A stretch of 64,000 bases of DNA. Source: Alitta virens (Eukaryota; Annelida; Polychaeta; Phyllodocida; Nereididae). The stretch covers positions 9,763,374 to 9,827,373 of the forward strand of contig OW028580.1 of assembly GCA_932294295.1 (NCBI GenBank). The letters run 5' to 3'. Positions 1-12,905 of the stretch are shown here, in pieces; within the stretch, counting starts at the first letter, position 1; each line of letters starts with the position of its first letter. Made by a program: the position numbers and the translations under genes. The notes beneath the pieces are model-generated. The model was not told where the DNA came from and ran no database searches. It saw nothing but the letters and a program-made list of their open reading frames with translations.

Positions 1-88
1 GCTAGCTGGCAATCTCCTAGCTTTAGTGGTGATGCTTGCTAGTGACCCCCAGCTAGCTGGCAATCTCCCAGCTGCAGTGGTGATGCTT

Positions 89-116
89 GCTATTTTTTCA
101 ACATATTGGAACTGCA
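89..116. repeat. 28-bp frame-shifting insert module (representative)
   Basis: This segment resembles the 27-bp module but starts GCTATTTTTTCAACATATT, with one extra T, and ends GGAACTGCA. Relatives with CAACGTATTGAGACTCCA or CAATGTATTGGGACTCCA recur. The added base shifts any reading frame by one and places a stop shortly after, so each occurrence ends one open frame and opens another. These recurrent breaks argue against translation of array 1. Confidence 0.85.
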
Positions 117-127
117 GCTAGTGACCT

Positions 128-139
128 CCAGCTAGCTGG
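128..139. repeat. 12-bp perfect palindrome CCAGCTAGCTGG (representative copy)
   Basis: CCAGCTAGCTGG equals its own reverse complement and sits in the centre of most 51-bp units; an earlier copy is at 49-60. It contains GCTAGC (NheI) flanked by overlapping AGCT (AluI) sites. Copies that change to CCAGGTAGCTGG, CCAGCTAGGTGG or CCAGCTAGCTTG lose perfect symmetry. The palindrome is short and has no loop, so a stable cruciform at one site is unlikely, but it could be a site for a dimeric protein. That role is inference. Confidence 0.85.
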
Positions 140-371
140 CAGTCTCCCAGCTTTAGTGGTGATGCTTGCTAGTGACCTCCAGCTAGCTGGCAGTCTCCCA
201 GCTACAGTGGCGATGGTTGTTGCTGACCTCCAGCTAGCTGGCAATCTCCCAGCTTCAGTGGTGATGCTTGCTAGTGACCTCCAGGTAGCTGGCAGTCTCC
301 TAGCTACAGTGGCGATGCTTGTTGCTGACCTCCAGCTAGCTGGCAATCTCCCAGCTGCAGTGGTGATGTTT

Positions 372-398
372 GCTATTTTTCAACTTTTTGAGGTTCCA
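372..398. repeat. 27-bp in-frame insert module (representative)
   Basis: A T-rich segment starting GCTATTTTTCAACTT and ending GAGGTTCCA lies between two ordinary 51-bp units, making a 78-bp composite. Variants with CAACTTATTGAGATTCCA, CAACTGATTGATGTTCCA and CAACTTATTAAGGTTCCA occur throughout array 1. Because 27 is a multiple of three, the 17-residue open frame continues through it as AIFQLFEVP and similar. The module begins with GCT, as ordinary units do, so it looks like an insertion at the unit boundary that later spread with its unit. Confidence 0.85.
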
Positions 399-3300
399 GC
401 TACTGACCTCCAGCTAGCTTGCAGTCTCCCAGCTGCAGTGGTGTTGCTTGGTATTTTTCAACTGATTGATGTTCCAGCTAGTGACCTCCAGCTAGCTTGC
501 AGTCTCCCAGCTTCAGTGGTGATGCTAGCTAGTGACCTTCAGGTAGCTGGCAATCTCCCAACTGCAGTGGCGATGCTTTCTATTTTTTAACTTTTTGAGG
601 TTTCAGCTAGTGACCTCCAGCTAGCTTGCAGTCGCCCAGCTTCTGTGGTGATGCTTGCCAGTGACCTACGGCCAGCTGGCAATGTCCCAGCTTCAGTGGT
701 GATGCCTGCTAGTGACCTCCAGCTAGCTGGTAATCTCCCAGCTGCAGTGGCGATGGTTGGTATTTTTTCAACATATTGGAACTCCGTTTAGTGACCTCCA
801 GCTAGCTTGCAGTCTCCCAGCTTCAGTGGTGATGCTTGCTATATTTTCAATGTATTGGGACTCCAGCTAGTGACATCCAGCTAGCTGGCAGTCTCCCAGC
901 TACAGTGGTAATGCTTGTTGCTGACCTCCAGCTAGCTGGCAATCTCCCAGCTGCAGTGGTGATACTTTCTATTTTTTAACTTTTTGAGGTTCCAGCTAGT
1001 GACCCCCAGCTAGCTTGCAGTCGCCAACTTCAGTGGTGATGCTTGCTAGTGACCTTCAGCAGGTGGCAATGTCCCAGCTTCAGTGGTGATGCTTGCTACT
1101 GACCTCCAGCTAGCTGGTAATCTCGCAGCTGCAGTGGCGATGCTTGCTATTTTTTCAACATATTGGAACTCCGGCTAGTGACCTCCAGCTAGCTTGCAGT
1201 CTCCCAGCTTCAGTGGTGAGGCTTGCTAATGACCTCCAGCTAGCTGGCAACTTCCCAGCTGCAGTTGCGATGCTTGCTATTTTTTCAACATGTTGATACT
1301 CCAGCTAGTGACCTCCAGCTAGCTTGCAGTCTCCCAGCTTCAGTGGTGATGCTTGCTAGAGACCTCCAGCTTGCTGGCAATCTCCCAGCTGCAGTTGCAA
1401 TGCTTGCTGTTTTTTCAACGTATTGAGACTCCAGCTAGCGACCTCCAGCTAGCTGGCAGTCTCCCAGCTTCAGTGGCGATGCTTGCTATTTTTCAACTTA
1501 TTAAGGTTCCATCTAGTGACCTCCAGCTACCTTGCAGTCTCCTAGCTTCAGTGGTGATGCTTGCTTGTGACCTCCAGCTAGCTGGCAATCTCCTAGCTTT
1601 AGTGGTGATGCCTGCTAGTGACCCCCAGCTAGCTGGCAATCTCCCAGCTGCAGTGGCGATGCTTGCTATTTTTTCAACATATTGGAACTGCAGCTAGTGA
1701 CCTCCAGCTAGCTGGCAGTCTCCCAGCTTTAGTGGTGATGCTTGCTAGTGACCTCCAGCTAGCTGGCAGTCTCCCAGCTACAGTGGCGATGGTTGTTGCT
1801 GACCTCCAGCTAGCTGGCAATCTCCCAGCTTCAGTGGTGATGCTTGCTAGTGACCTCCAGGTAGCTGGCAGTCTCCTAGCTACAGTGGCGATGCTTGTTG
1901 CTGACCTCCAGCTAGCTGGCAATCTCCCAGCTGCAGTGGTGATGTTTGCTATTTTTCAACTTTTTGAGGTTCCAGCTACTGACCTCCAGCTAGCTTGCAG
2001 TCTCCCAGCTGCAGTGGTGTTGCTTGGTATTTTTCAACTGATTGATGTTCCAGCTAGTGACCTCCAGCTAGCTTGCAGTCTCCCAGCTTCAGTGGTGATG
2101 CTAGCTAGTGACCTTCAGGTAGCTGGCTATCTCCCAACTGCAGTGGCGATGCTTTCTATTTTTTAACTTTTTGAGGTTTCAGCTAGTGACCTCCAGCTAG
2201 CTTGCAGTCTCCCAGCTTCAGTGGTGATGCTAGCTAGTGACCTTCAGGTAGCTGGCAATCTTCCAGCTTCAGTGGTGATGCTTGCTAGTGACCTCCAGCT
2301 AGCTGGCAGTCTCCTAGCTACAGTGACGATGCTTGTTGCTGACCTCCAGCTAGGTGGCAATCTCCCAGTTGCAGTGGCGATGCTTGATATATTTCAACTT
2401 TTTGAGGTTCCAGCTACTGACCTCCAGCTAGCTTGCAGTCTCCCTGCTTCAGTGGCAATGCTTGCTAGTGACCTCCAGCTAGCTGACAATGTCCCAGCTT
2501 CAGTGGTGATGCTTGCTAGTGACCTCCAGCTGGCTGGCAATCTCCCAGCTGCAGTGGCGATGCCTGCTATATTTTCAATGTATTAGGACTCCAGCTAGGG
2601 ACCTCCATCTAGCTGGCAATCTCCCAGCTTCAGTGGTGATGCTTGCTAGTGACCTCCAGGTAGCTGGCAATCTCCCAGCTTCAGTGGTGATGCTTGCTAG
2701 TACCCTCCGGCTAGCTGGCAATATCCCAGCTGCAGTGGCGATGCTTGCTATTTTTCAACATATTGAGACTCCAGCTAATGACCTCCAGCTAACTGGCAGT
2801 CTCCCAGCTTCAGTGGTGATGCTTGCTAGTGACCTCCAGCTAGCTGGCAATCTCCCAGCTGCAGTTGCAATGCTTGCTGTTTTTTCAACGTATTGAGACT
2901 CCAGCTAGTGACCTCCAGCTAGCTGGCAGTCTCCCAGCTTCAGTGGCGATGCTTGCTATTTTTCAACTTATTAAGGTTCCATCTAGTGACCTCCAGCTAC
3001 CTTGCAGTCTCCTAGCTTCAGTGGTGATGCTTGCTTGTGACCTCCAGCTAGCTGGCAATCTCCTAGCTTTAGTGGTGATGCTTGCTAGTGACCCCCAGCT
3101 AGCTGGCAATCTCCCAGCTGCAGTGGCCATGCTTGCTATTTTTTCAACATATTGGAACTGCAGCTAGTGACCTCCAGCTAGCTGGCAGTCTCCCAGCTTT
3201 AGTGGTGATGCTTGTTAGTGACCTCCAGCTAGCTGGCAGTCTCCCAGCTACAGTGGCGATGGTTGTTGCTGACCTCCAGCTAGCTGGCAATCTCCCAGCT

Positions 3301-5061
3301 TCAGTGGTGATGCTTGCTAGTGACCTCCAGCTAGCTGGCAGTCTCCCAGCTTCAGTGGCGATGCTTGCTATTTTTCAACTTATTAAGGTTCCATCTAGTG
3401 ACCTCCAGCTACCTTGCAGTCTCCTAGCTTCAGTGGTGATGCTTGCTTGTGACCTCCAGCTAGCTGGCAATCTCCTAGCTTTAGTGGTGATGCTTGCTAG
3501 TGACCCCCAGCTAGCTGGCAATCTCCCAGCTGCAGTGGCGATGCTTGCTATTTTTTCAACATATTGAAACTGCAGCTAGTGACCTCCAGCTAGCTGGCAG
3601 TCTCCCAGCTTTGGTGGTGATGCTTGCTAGTGACCTCCAGCTAGCTGGCAGTCTCCCAGCTATAGTGGCGATGGTTGTTGCTGACCTCCAGCTAGCTGGC
3701 AGTCTCCCAGCTTTGGTGGTGATGCTTGCTAGTGACCTCCAGCTAGCTGGCAGTCTCCCAGCTACAGTGGCGATGGTTGTTGCTGACCTCCAGCTAGCTG
3801 GCAATCTCCCAGCTTCAGTGGTGATGCTTGCTAGTGACCTCCAGCTAGCTGGCAATGTCCCAGCTTCAGTGGTGATGCTTGCTAGTGACCTCCAGGTAGC
3901 TGGCAGTCTCCTAGCTACAGTGGCGATGCTTGTTGCTGACCTCCAGCTAACTGGCAATCTCCCAGCTGCAGTGGTGATGTTTGCTATTTTTCAACTTTTT
4001 GAGGTTCCAGCTACTGACCTCCAGCTAGCTTGCAGTCTCCCAGCTGCAGTGGTGTTGCTTGGTATTTTTCAACTGATTGATGTTCCAGCTAGTGACCTCC
4101 AGCTAGCTTGCAGTCTCCCAGCTACAGTGGTGATGCTAGCTAGTGACCTTCAGGTAGCTGGCAATCTTCCAGCTTCAGTGGTGATGCTTGCTAGTGACCT
4201 CCAGCTAGCTGGCAGTCTCCTAGCTACAGTGACGATGCTTGTTGCTGACCTCCAGCTAGGTGGCAATCTCCCAGTTGCAGTGGCGATGCTTGCTATTTTT
4301 CAACTTTTTGAGGTTCCAGCTACTGACCTCCAGCTAGCTTGCAGTCTCCCTGCTTCAGTGGCAATGCTTGCTAGTGACCTCAGCTGCAGTGGTGATGCTT
4401 GGTATTTTTCAACTTATTGAGATTCCAGCTAGTAACCTCCAGCTAGCTTGCAGTCTCCCAGCTTCAGTGGTGATGCTTGCTAGTTACCTCCAGCTAGCTG
4501 GTAATGTCCCAGCTTCAGTGGTGATGCTTGCTAGTGACCTCCAGCTGGCTGGCAATCTCCCAGCTGCAGTGGCGATGCCTGCTATATTTTCAATGTATTA
4601 GGACTCCAGGTAGGGACCTCCATCTAGCTGGCAATCTCCCAGCTTCAGTGGTGATGCTTGCTAGTGACCTCCAGGTAGCTGGCAATCTCCCAGCTTCAGT
4701 GGTGATGCTTGCTAGTACCCTCCGGCTAGCTGGCAATATCCCAGCTGCAGTGGCGATGCTTGCTATTTTTCAACATATTGAGACTCCAGCTAATGACCTC
4801 CAGCTAACTGGCAGTCTCCCAGCTTCAGTGGTGATGCTTGCTAGTGACCACCAGCTAGCTGGCAATCTCCCAGCTGCAGTTGCAATGCTTGCTGTTTTTT
4901 CAACGTATTGAGACTCCAGCTAGTGACCTCCAGCTAGCTGGCAGTCTCCCAGCTTCAGTGGCGATGCTTGCTATTTTTCAACTTATTAAGGTTCCATCTA
5001 GTGACCTCCAGCTACCTTGCAGTCTCCTAGCTTCAGTGGTGATGCTTGCTTGTGACCTCCA

Positions 5062-8000
5062 GCTAGCTGGCAATCTCCTAGCTTTAGTGGTGATGCTTGC
5101 TAGTGACCCCCAGCTAGCTGGCAATCTCCCAGCTGCAGTGGCGATGCTTGCTATTTTTTCAACATATTGGAACTGCAGCTAGTGACCTCCAGCTAGCTGG
5201 CAGTCTCCCAGCTTTAGTGGTGATGCTTGCTAGTGACCTCCAGCTAGCTGGCAGTCTCCCAGCTACAGTGGCGATGGTTGTTGCTGACCTCCAGCTAGCT
5301 GGCAATCTCCCAGCTTCAGTGGTGATGCTTGCTAGTGACCTCCAGGTAGCTGGCAGTCTCCTAGCTACAGTGGCGATGCTTGTTGCTGACCTCCAGCTAG
5401 CTGGCAATCTCCCAGCTGCAGTGGTGATGTTTGCTATTTTTCAACTTTTTGAGGTTCCAGCTACTGACCTCCAGCTAGCTTGCAGTCTCCCAGCTGCAGT
5501 GGTGTTGCTTGGTATTTTTCAACTGATTGATGTTCCAGCTAGTGACCTCCAGCTAGCTTGCAGTCTCCCAGCTTCAGTGGTGATGCTAGCTAGTGACCTT
5601 CAGGTAGCTGGCAATCTCCCAACTGCAGTGGCGATGCTTTCTATTTTTTAACTTTTTGAGGTTTCAGCTAGTGACCTCCAGCTAGCTTGCAGTCGCCCAG
5701 CTTCTGTGGTGATGCTTGCCAGTGACCTACGGCCAGCTGGCAATGTCCCAGCTTCAGTGGTGATGCCTGCTAGTGACCTCCAGCTAGCTGGTAATCTCCC
5801 AGCTGCAGTGGCGATGGTTGGTATTTTTTCAACATATTGGAACTCCGTTTAGTGACCTCCAGCTAGCTTGCAGTCTCCCAGCTTCAGTGGTGATGCTTGC
5901 TATATTTTCAATGTATTGGGACTCCAGCTAGTGACATCCAGCTAGCTGGCAGTCTCCCAGCTACAGTGGTAATGCTTGTTGCTGACCTCCAGCTAGCTGG
6001 CAATCTCCCAGCTGCAGTGGTGATACTTTCTATTTTTTAACTTTTTGAGGTTCCAGCTAGTGACCCCCAGCTAGCTTGCAGTCGCCAACTTCAGTGGTGA
6101 TGCTTGCTAGTGACCTTCAGCAGGTGGCAATGTCCCAGCTTCAGTGGTGATGCTTGCTACTGACCTCCAGCTAGCTGGTAATCTCGCAGCTGCAGTGGCG
6201 ATGCTTGCTATTTTTTCAACATATTGGAACTCCGGCTAGTGACCTCCAGCTAGCTTGCAGTCTCCCAGCTTCAGTGGTGAGGCTTGCTAATGACCTCCAG
6301 CTAGCTGGCAACTTCCCAGCTGCAGTTGCGATGCTTGCTATTTTTTCAACATGTTGATACTCCAGCTAGTGACCTCCAGCTAGCTTGCAGTCTCCCAGCT
6401 TCAGTGGTGATGCTTGCTAGAGACCTCCAGCTTGCTGGCAATCTCCCAGCTGCAGTTGCAATGCTTGCTGTTTTTTCAACGTATTGAGACTCCAGCTAGC
6501 GACCTCCAGCTAGCTGGCAGTCTCCCAGCTTCAGTGGCGATGCTTGCTATTTTTCAACTTATTAAGGTTCCATCTAGTGACCTCCAGCTACCTTGCAGTC
6601 TCCTAGCTTCAGTGGTGATGCTTGCTTGTGACCTCCAGCTAGCTGGCAATCTCCTAGCTTTAGTGGTGATGCCTGCTAGTGACCCCCAGCTAGCTGGCAA
6701 TCTCCCAGCTGCAGTGGCGATGCTTGCTATTTTTTCAACATATTGGAACTGCAGCTAGTGACCTCCAGCTAGCTGGCAGTCTCCCAGCTTTAGTGGTGAT
6801 GCTTGCTAGTGACCTCCAGCTAGCTGGCAGTCTCCCAGCTACAGTGGCGATGGTTGTTGCTGACCTCCAGCTAGCTGGCAATCTCCCAGCTTCAGTGGTG
6901 ATGCTTGCTAGTGACCTCCAGGTAGCTGGCAGTCTCCTAGCTACAGTGGCGATGCTTGTTGCTGACCTCCAGCTAGCTGGCAATCTCCCAGCTGCAGTGG
7001 TGATGTTTGCTATTTTTCAACTTTTTGAGGTTCCAGCTACTGACCTCCAGCTAGCTTGCAGTCTCCCAGCTGCAGTGGTGTTGCTTGGTATTTTTCAACT
7101 GATTGATGTTCCAGCTAGTGACCTCCAGCTAGCTTGCAGTCTCCCAGCTTCAGTGGTGATGCTAGCTAGTGACCTTCAGGTAGCTGGCTATCTCCCAACT
7201 GCAGTGGCGATGCTTTCTATTTTTTAACTTTTTGAGGTTTCAGCTAGTGACCTCCAGCTAGCTTGCAGTCTCCCAGCTTCAGTGGTGATGCTAGCTAGTG
7301 ACCTTCAGGTAGCTGGCAATCTTCCAGCTTCAGTGGTGATGCTTGCTAGTGACCTCCAGCTAGCTGGCAGTCTCCTAGCTACAGTGACGATGCTTGTTGC
7401 TGACCTCCAGCTAGGTGGCAATCTCCCAGTTGCAGTGGCGATGCTTGATATATTTCAACTTTTTGAGGTTCCAGCTACTGACCTCCAGCTAGCTTGCAGT
7501 CTCCCTGCTTCAGTGGCAATGCTTGCTAGTGACCTCCAGCTAGCTGACAATGTCCCAGCTTCAGTGGTGATGCTTGCTAGTGACCTCCAGCTGGCTGGCA
7601 ATCTCCCAGCTGCAGTGGCGATGCCTGCTATATTTTCAATGTATTAGGACTCCAGCTAGGGACCTCCATCTAGCTGGCAATCTCCCAGCTTCAGTGGTGA
7701 TGCTTGCTAGTGACCTCCAGGTAGCTGGCAATCTCCCAGCTTCAGTGGTGATGCTTGCTAGTACCCTCCGGCTAGCTGGCAATATCCCAGCTGCAGTGGC
7801 GATGCTTGCTATTTTTCAACATATTGAGACTCCAGCTAATGACCTCCAGCTAACTGGCAGTCTCCCAGCTTCAGTGGTGATGCTTGCTAGTGACCTCCAG
7901 CTAGCTGGCAATCTCCCAGCTGCAGTTGCAATGCTTGCTGTTTTTTCAACGTATTGAGACTCCAGCTAGTGACCTCCAGCTAGCTGGCAGTCTCCCAGCT

Positions 8001-10071
8001 TCAGTGGCGATGCTTGCTATTTTTCAACTTATTAAGGTTCCATCTAGTGACCTCCAGCTACCTTGCAGTCTCCTAGCTTCAGTGGTGATGCTTGCTTGTG
8101 ACCTCCAGCTAGCTGGCAATCTCCTAGCTTTAGTGGTGATGCTTGCTAGTGACCCCCAGCTAGCTGGCAATCTCCCAGCTGCAGTGGCCATGCTTGCTAT
8201 TTTTTCAACATATTGGAACTGCAGCTAGTGACCTCCAGCTAGCTGGCAGTCTCCCAGCTTTAGTGGTGATGCTTGTTAGTGACCTCCAGCTAGCTGGCAG
8301 TCTCCCAGCTACAGTGGCGATGGTTGTTGCTGACCTCCAGCTAGCTGGCAATCTCCCAGCTTCAGTGGTGATGCTTGCTAGTGACCTCCAGCTAGCTGGC
8401 AGTCTCCCAGCTTCAGTGGCGATGCTTGCTATTTTTCAACTTATTAAGGTTCCATCTAGTGACCTCCAGCTACCTTGCAGTCTCCTAGCTTCAGTGGTGA
8501 TGCTTGCTTGTGACCTCCAGCTAGCTGGCAATCTCCTAGCTTTAGTGGTGATGCTTGCTAGTGACCCCCAGCTAGCTGGCAATCTCCCAGCTGCAGTGGC
8601 GATGCTTGCTATTTTTTCAACATATTGAAACTGCAGCTAGTGACCTCCAGCTAGCTGGCAGTCTCCCAGCTTTGGTGGTGATGCTTGCTAGTGACCTCCA
8701 GCTAGCTGGCAGTCTCCCAGCTATAGTGGCGATGGTTGTTGCTGACCTCCAGCTAGCTGGCAGTCTCCCAGCTTTGGTGGTGATGCTTGCTAGTGACCTC
8801 CAGCTAGCTGGCAGTCTCCCAGCTACAGTGGCGATGGTTGTTGCTGACCTCCAGCTAGCTGGCAATCTCCCAGCTTCAGTGGTGATGCTTGCTAGTGACC
8901 TCCAGCTAGCTGGCAATGTCCCAGCTTCAGTGGTGATGCTTGCTAGTGACCTCCAGGTAGCTGGCAGTCTCCTAGCTACAGTGGCGATGCTTGTTGCTGA
9001 CCTCCAGCTAACTGGCAATCTCCCAGCTGCAGTGGTGATGTTTGCTATTTTTCAACTTTTTGAGGTTCCAGCTACTGACCTCCAGCTAGCTTGCAGTCTC
9101 CCAGCTGCAGTGGTGTTGCTTGGTATTTTTCAACTGATTGATGTTCCAGCTAGTGACCTCCAGCTAGCTTGCAGTCTCCCAGCTTCAGTGGTGATGCTTG
9201 CTAGTGACCTCCAGCTAGCTGGCAGTCTCCTAGCTACAGTGACGATGCTTGTTGCTGACCTCCAGCTAGGTGGCAATCTCCCAGTTGCAGTGGCGATGCT
9301 TGCTATTTTTCAACTTTTTGAGGTTCCAGCTACTGACCTCCAGCTAGCTTGCAGTCTCCCTGCTTCAGTGGCAATGCTTGCTAGTGACCTCAGCTGCAGT
9401 GGTGATGCTTGGTATTTTTCAACTTATTGAGATTCCAGCTAGTAACCTCCAGCTAGCTTGCAGTCTCCCAGCTTCAGTGGTGATGCTTGCTAGTTACCTC
9501 CAGCTAGCTGGTAATGTCCCAGCTTCAGTGGTGATGCTTGCTAGTGACCTCCAGCTGGCTGGCAATCTCCCAGCTGCAGTGGCGATGCCTGCTATATTTT
9601 CAATGTATTAGGACTCCAGGTAGGGACCTCCATCTAGCTGGCAATCTCCCAGCTTCAGTGGTGATGCTTGCTAGTGACCTCCAGGTAGCTGGCAATCTCC
9701 CAGCTTCAGTGGTGATGCTTGCTAGTACCCTCCGGCTAGCTGGCAATATCCCAGCTGCAGTGGCGATGCTTGCTATTTTTCAACATATTGAGACTCCAGC
9801 TAATGACCTCCAGCTAACTGGCAGTCTCCCAGCTTCAGTGGTGATGCTTGCTAGTGACCACCAGCTAGCTGGCAATCTCCCAGCTGCAGTTGCAATGCTT
9901 GCTGTTTTTTCAACGTATTGAGACTCCAGCTAGTGACCTCCAGCTAGCTGGCAGTCTCCCAGCTTCAGTGGCGATGCTTGCTATTTTTCAACTTATTAAG
10001 GTTCCATCTAGTGACCTCCAGCTACCTTGCAGTCTCCTAGCTTCAGTGGTGATGCTTGCTTGTGACCTCCA
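5062..10071. repeat. Array 1 higher-order repeat, copy 2 (5,010 bp)
   Basis: This is the tandem partner of the preceding block. It differs mainly by loss of exactly one 51-bp unit near 9,190, which changes the offset from 5,061 to 5,010 bp. Private variants are shared with copy 1, for example AACTCCGTTTAGTG near 5,845 against 781, and the one-base-shorter TTCAGCAGGTGGC near 6,117 against 1,056. Copy 3 carries AACTCCGGCTAGTG and TTCAGCTAGGTGGC at those places. Copies 1 and 2 are therefore each other's closest relatives, which implies a recent duplication. Confidence 0.9.
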
Positions 10072-12905
10072 GCTAGCTGGCAATCTCCTAGCTTTAGTGG
10101 TGATGCTTGCTAGTGACCCCCAGCTAGCTGGCAATCTCCCAGCTGCAGTGGCGATGCTTGCTATTTTTTCAACATATTGGAACTGCAGCTAGTGACCTCC
10201 AGCTAGCTGGCAGTCTCCCAGCTTTAGTGGTGATGCTTGCTAGTGACCTCCAGCTAGCTGGCAGTCTCCCAGCTACAGTGGCGATGGTTGTTGCTGACCT
10301 CCAGCTAGCTGGCAATCTCCCAGCTTCAGTGGTGATGCTTGCTAGTGACCTCCAGGTAGCTGGCAGTCTCCTAGCTACAGTGGCGATGCTTGTTGCTGAC
10401 CTCCAGCTAGCTGGCAATCTCCCAGCTGCAGTGGTGATGTTTGCTATTTTTCAACTTTTTGAGGTTCCAGCTACTGACCTCCAGCTAGCTTGCAGTCTCC
10501 CAGCTTCAGTGGTGATGCTAGCTAGTGACCTTCAGGTAGCTGGCAATCTCCCAACTGCAGTGGCGATGCTTTCTATTTTTTAACTTTTTGAGGTTTCAGC
10601 TAGTGACCTCCAGCTAGCTTGCAGTCGCCCAGCTTCTGTGGTGATGCTTGCCAGTGACCTACGGCCAGCTGGCAATGTCCCAGCTTCAGTGGTGATGCCT
10701 GCTAGTGACCTCCAGCTAGCTGGTAATCTCCCAGCTGCAGTGGCGATGGTTGGTATTTTTTCAACATATTGGAACTCCGGCTAGTGACCTCCAGCTAGCT
10801 TGCAGTCTCCCAGCTTCAGTGGTGATGCTTGCTATATTTTCAATGTATTGGGACTCCAGCTAGTGACATCCAGCTAGCTGGCAGTCTCCCAGCTACAGTG
10901 GTAATGCTTGTTGCTGACCTCCAGCTAGCTGGCAATCTCCCAGCTGCAGTGGTGATACTTTCTATTTTTTAACTTTTTGAGGTTCCAGCTAGTGACCCCC
11001 AGCTAGCTTGCAGTCGCCAACTTCAGTGGTGATGCTTGCTAGTGACCTTCAGCTAGGTGGCAATGTCCCAGCTTCAGTGGTGATGCTTGCTACTGACCTC
11101 CAGCTAACTGGTAATCTCGCAGCTGCAGTGGCGATGCTTGCTATTTTTTCAACATATTGGAACTCCGGCTAGTGACCTCCAGCTAGCTTGCAGTCTCCCA
11201 GCTTCAGTGGTGAGGCTTGCTAATGACCTCCAGCTAGCTGGCAACTTCCCAGCTGCAGTTGCGATGCTTGCTATTTTTTCAACATGTTGATACTCCAGCT
11301 AGTGACCTCCAGCTAGCTTGCAGTCTCCCAGCTTCAGTGGTGATGCTTGCTAGAGACCTCCAGCTTGCTGGCAATCTCCCAGCTGCAGTTGCAATGCTTG
11401 CTGTTTTTTCAACGTATTGAGACTCCAGCTAGTGACCTCCAGCTAGCTGGCAGTCTCCCAGCTTCAGTGGCGATGCTTGCTATTTTTCAACTTATTAAGG
11501 TTCCATCTAGTGACCTCCAGCTACCTTGCAGTCTCCTAGCTTCAGTGGTGATGCTTGCTTGTGACCTCCAGCTAGCTGGCAATCTCCTAGCTTTAGTGGT
11601 GATGCTTGCTAGTGACCCCCAGCTAGCTGGCAATCTCCCAGCTGCAGTGGCGATGCTTGCTATTTTTTCAACATATTGGAACTGCAGCTAGTGACCTCCA
11701 GCTAGCTGGCAGTCTCCCAGCTTTAGTGGTGATGCTTGCTAGTGACCTCCAGCTAGCTGGCAGTCTCCCAGCTACAGTGGCGATGGTTGTTGCTGACCTC
11801 CAGCTAGCTGGCAATCTCCCAGCTTCAGTGGTGATGCTTGCTAGTGACCTCCAGGTAGCTGGCAGTCTCCTAGCTACAGTGGCGATGCTTGTTGCTGACC
11901 TCCAGCTAGCTGGCAATCTCCCAGCTGCAGTGGTGATGTTTGCCATTTTTCAACTTTTTGAGGTTCCAGCTACTGACCTCCAGCTAGCTTGCAGTCTCCC
12001 AGCTGCAGTGGTGTTGCTTGGTATTTTTCAACTGATTGATGTTCCAGCTAGTGACCTCCAGCTAGCTTGCAGTCTCCCAGCTTCAGTGGTGATGCTAGCT
12101 AGTGACCTTCAGGTAGCTGGCAATCTCCCAACTGCAGTTGCGATGCTTTCTATTTTTTAACTTTTTGAGGTTTCAGCTAGTGACCTCCAGCTAGCTTGCA
12201 GTCGCCCAGCTTCTGTGGTGATGCTTGCCAGTGACCTACGGCCAGCTGGCAATGTCCCAGCTTCAGTGGTGATGCCTGCTAGTGACCTCCAGCTAGCTGG
12301 TAATCTCCCAGCTGCAGTGGCGATGGTTGGTATTTTTTCAACATATTGGAACTCCGGCTAGTGACCTCCAGCTAGCTTGCAGTCTCCCAGCTTCAGTGGT
12401 GATGCTTGCTATATTTTCAATGTATTGGGACTCCAGCTAGTGACATCCAGCTAGCTGGCAGTCTCCCAGCTACAGTGGTAATGCTTGTTGCTGACCTCCA
12501 GCTAGCTGGCAATCTCCCAGCTGCAGTGGTGATACTTTCTATTTTTTAACTTTTTGAGGTTCCAGCTAGTGACCCCCAGCTAGCTTGCAGTCGCCAACTT
12601 CAGTGGTGATGCTTGCTAGTGACCTTCAGCTAGGTGGCAATGTCCCAGCTTCAGTGGTGATGCTAGCTGGTAATCTCGCAGCTGCAGTGGCGATGCTTGC
12701 TATTTTTTCAACATATTGGAACTCCGGCTAGTGACCTCCAGCTAGCTTGCAGTCTCCCAGCTTCAGTGGTGAGGCTTGCTAATGACCTCCAGCTAGCTGG
12801 CAACTTCCCAGCTGCAGTTGCGATGCTTGCTATTTTTTCAACATGTTGATACTCCAGCTAGTGACCTCCAGCTAGCTTGCAGTCTCCCAGCTTCAGTGGT
12901 GATGC
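10072..12905. repeat. Array 1 higher-order repeat, partial copy 3
   Basis: The interval follows the same unit order as 1-2,200 and 5,062-7,260 but is more diverged from both. It contains two copies of the 1.5-kb sub-block starting near 10,158 and 11,657, an offset of 1,499 bp against 1,576 bp in copies 1 and 2. The 77-bp difference is explained by loss of one 78-bp unit near 10,510 and gain of one base near 11,052. Relatedness to copies 1 and 2 fades after about 12,906, where a different unit order begins. Boundaries are approximate. Confidence 0.8.

Larger units (their letters stand above)
1..5061. repeat. Array 1 higher-order repeat, copy 1 (5,061 bp)
   Basis: Position 1 onward matches position 5,062 onward with a constant offset of 5,061 bp to about 4,125, where copy 2 lacks one 51-bp unit. 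Spot checks near 600, 960, 2,220, 3,000 and 4,080 agree with the partner copy nearly base for base, including private variants such as GTGACCTACGGCCAGC near 661. The block is itself composite. The segment from 87 recurs at 1,663 (offset 1,576 bp), and a 412-bp module starting near 3,133 repeats the stretch just before it. The left boundary is set by the window edge, so the true repeat phase is unknown. Confidence 0.9.
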
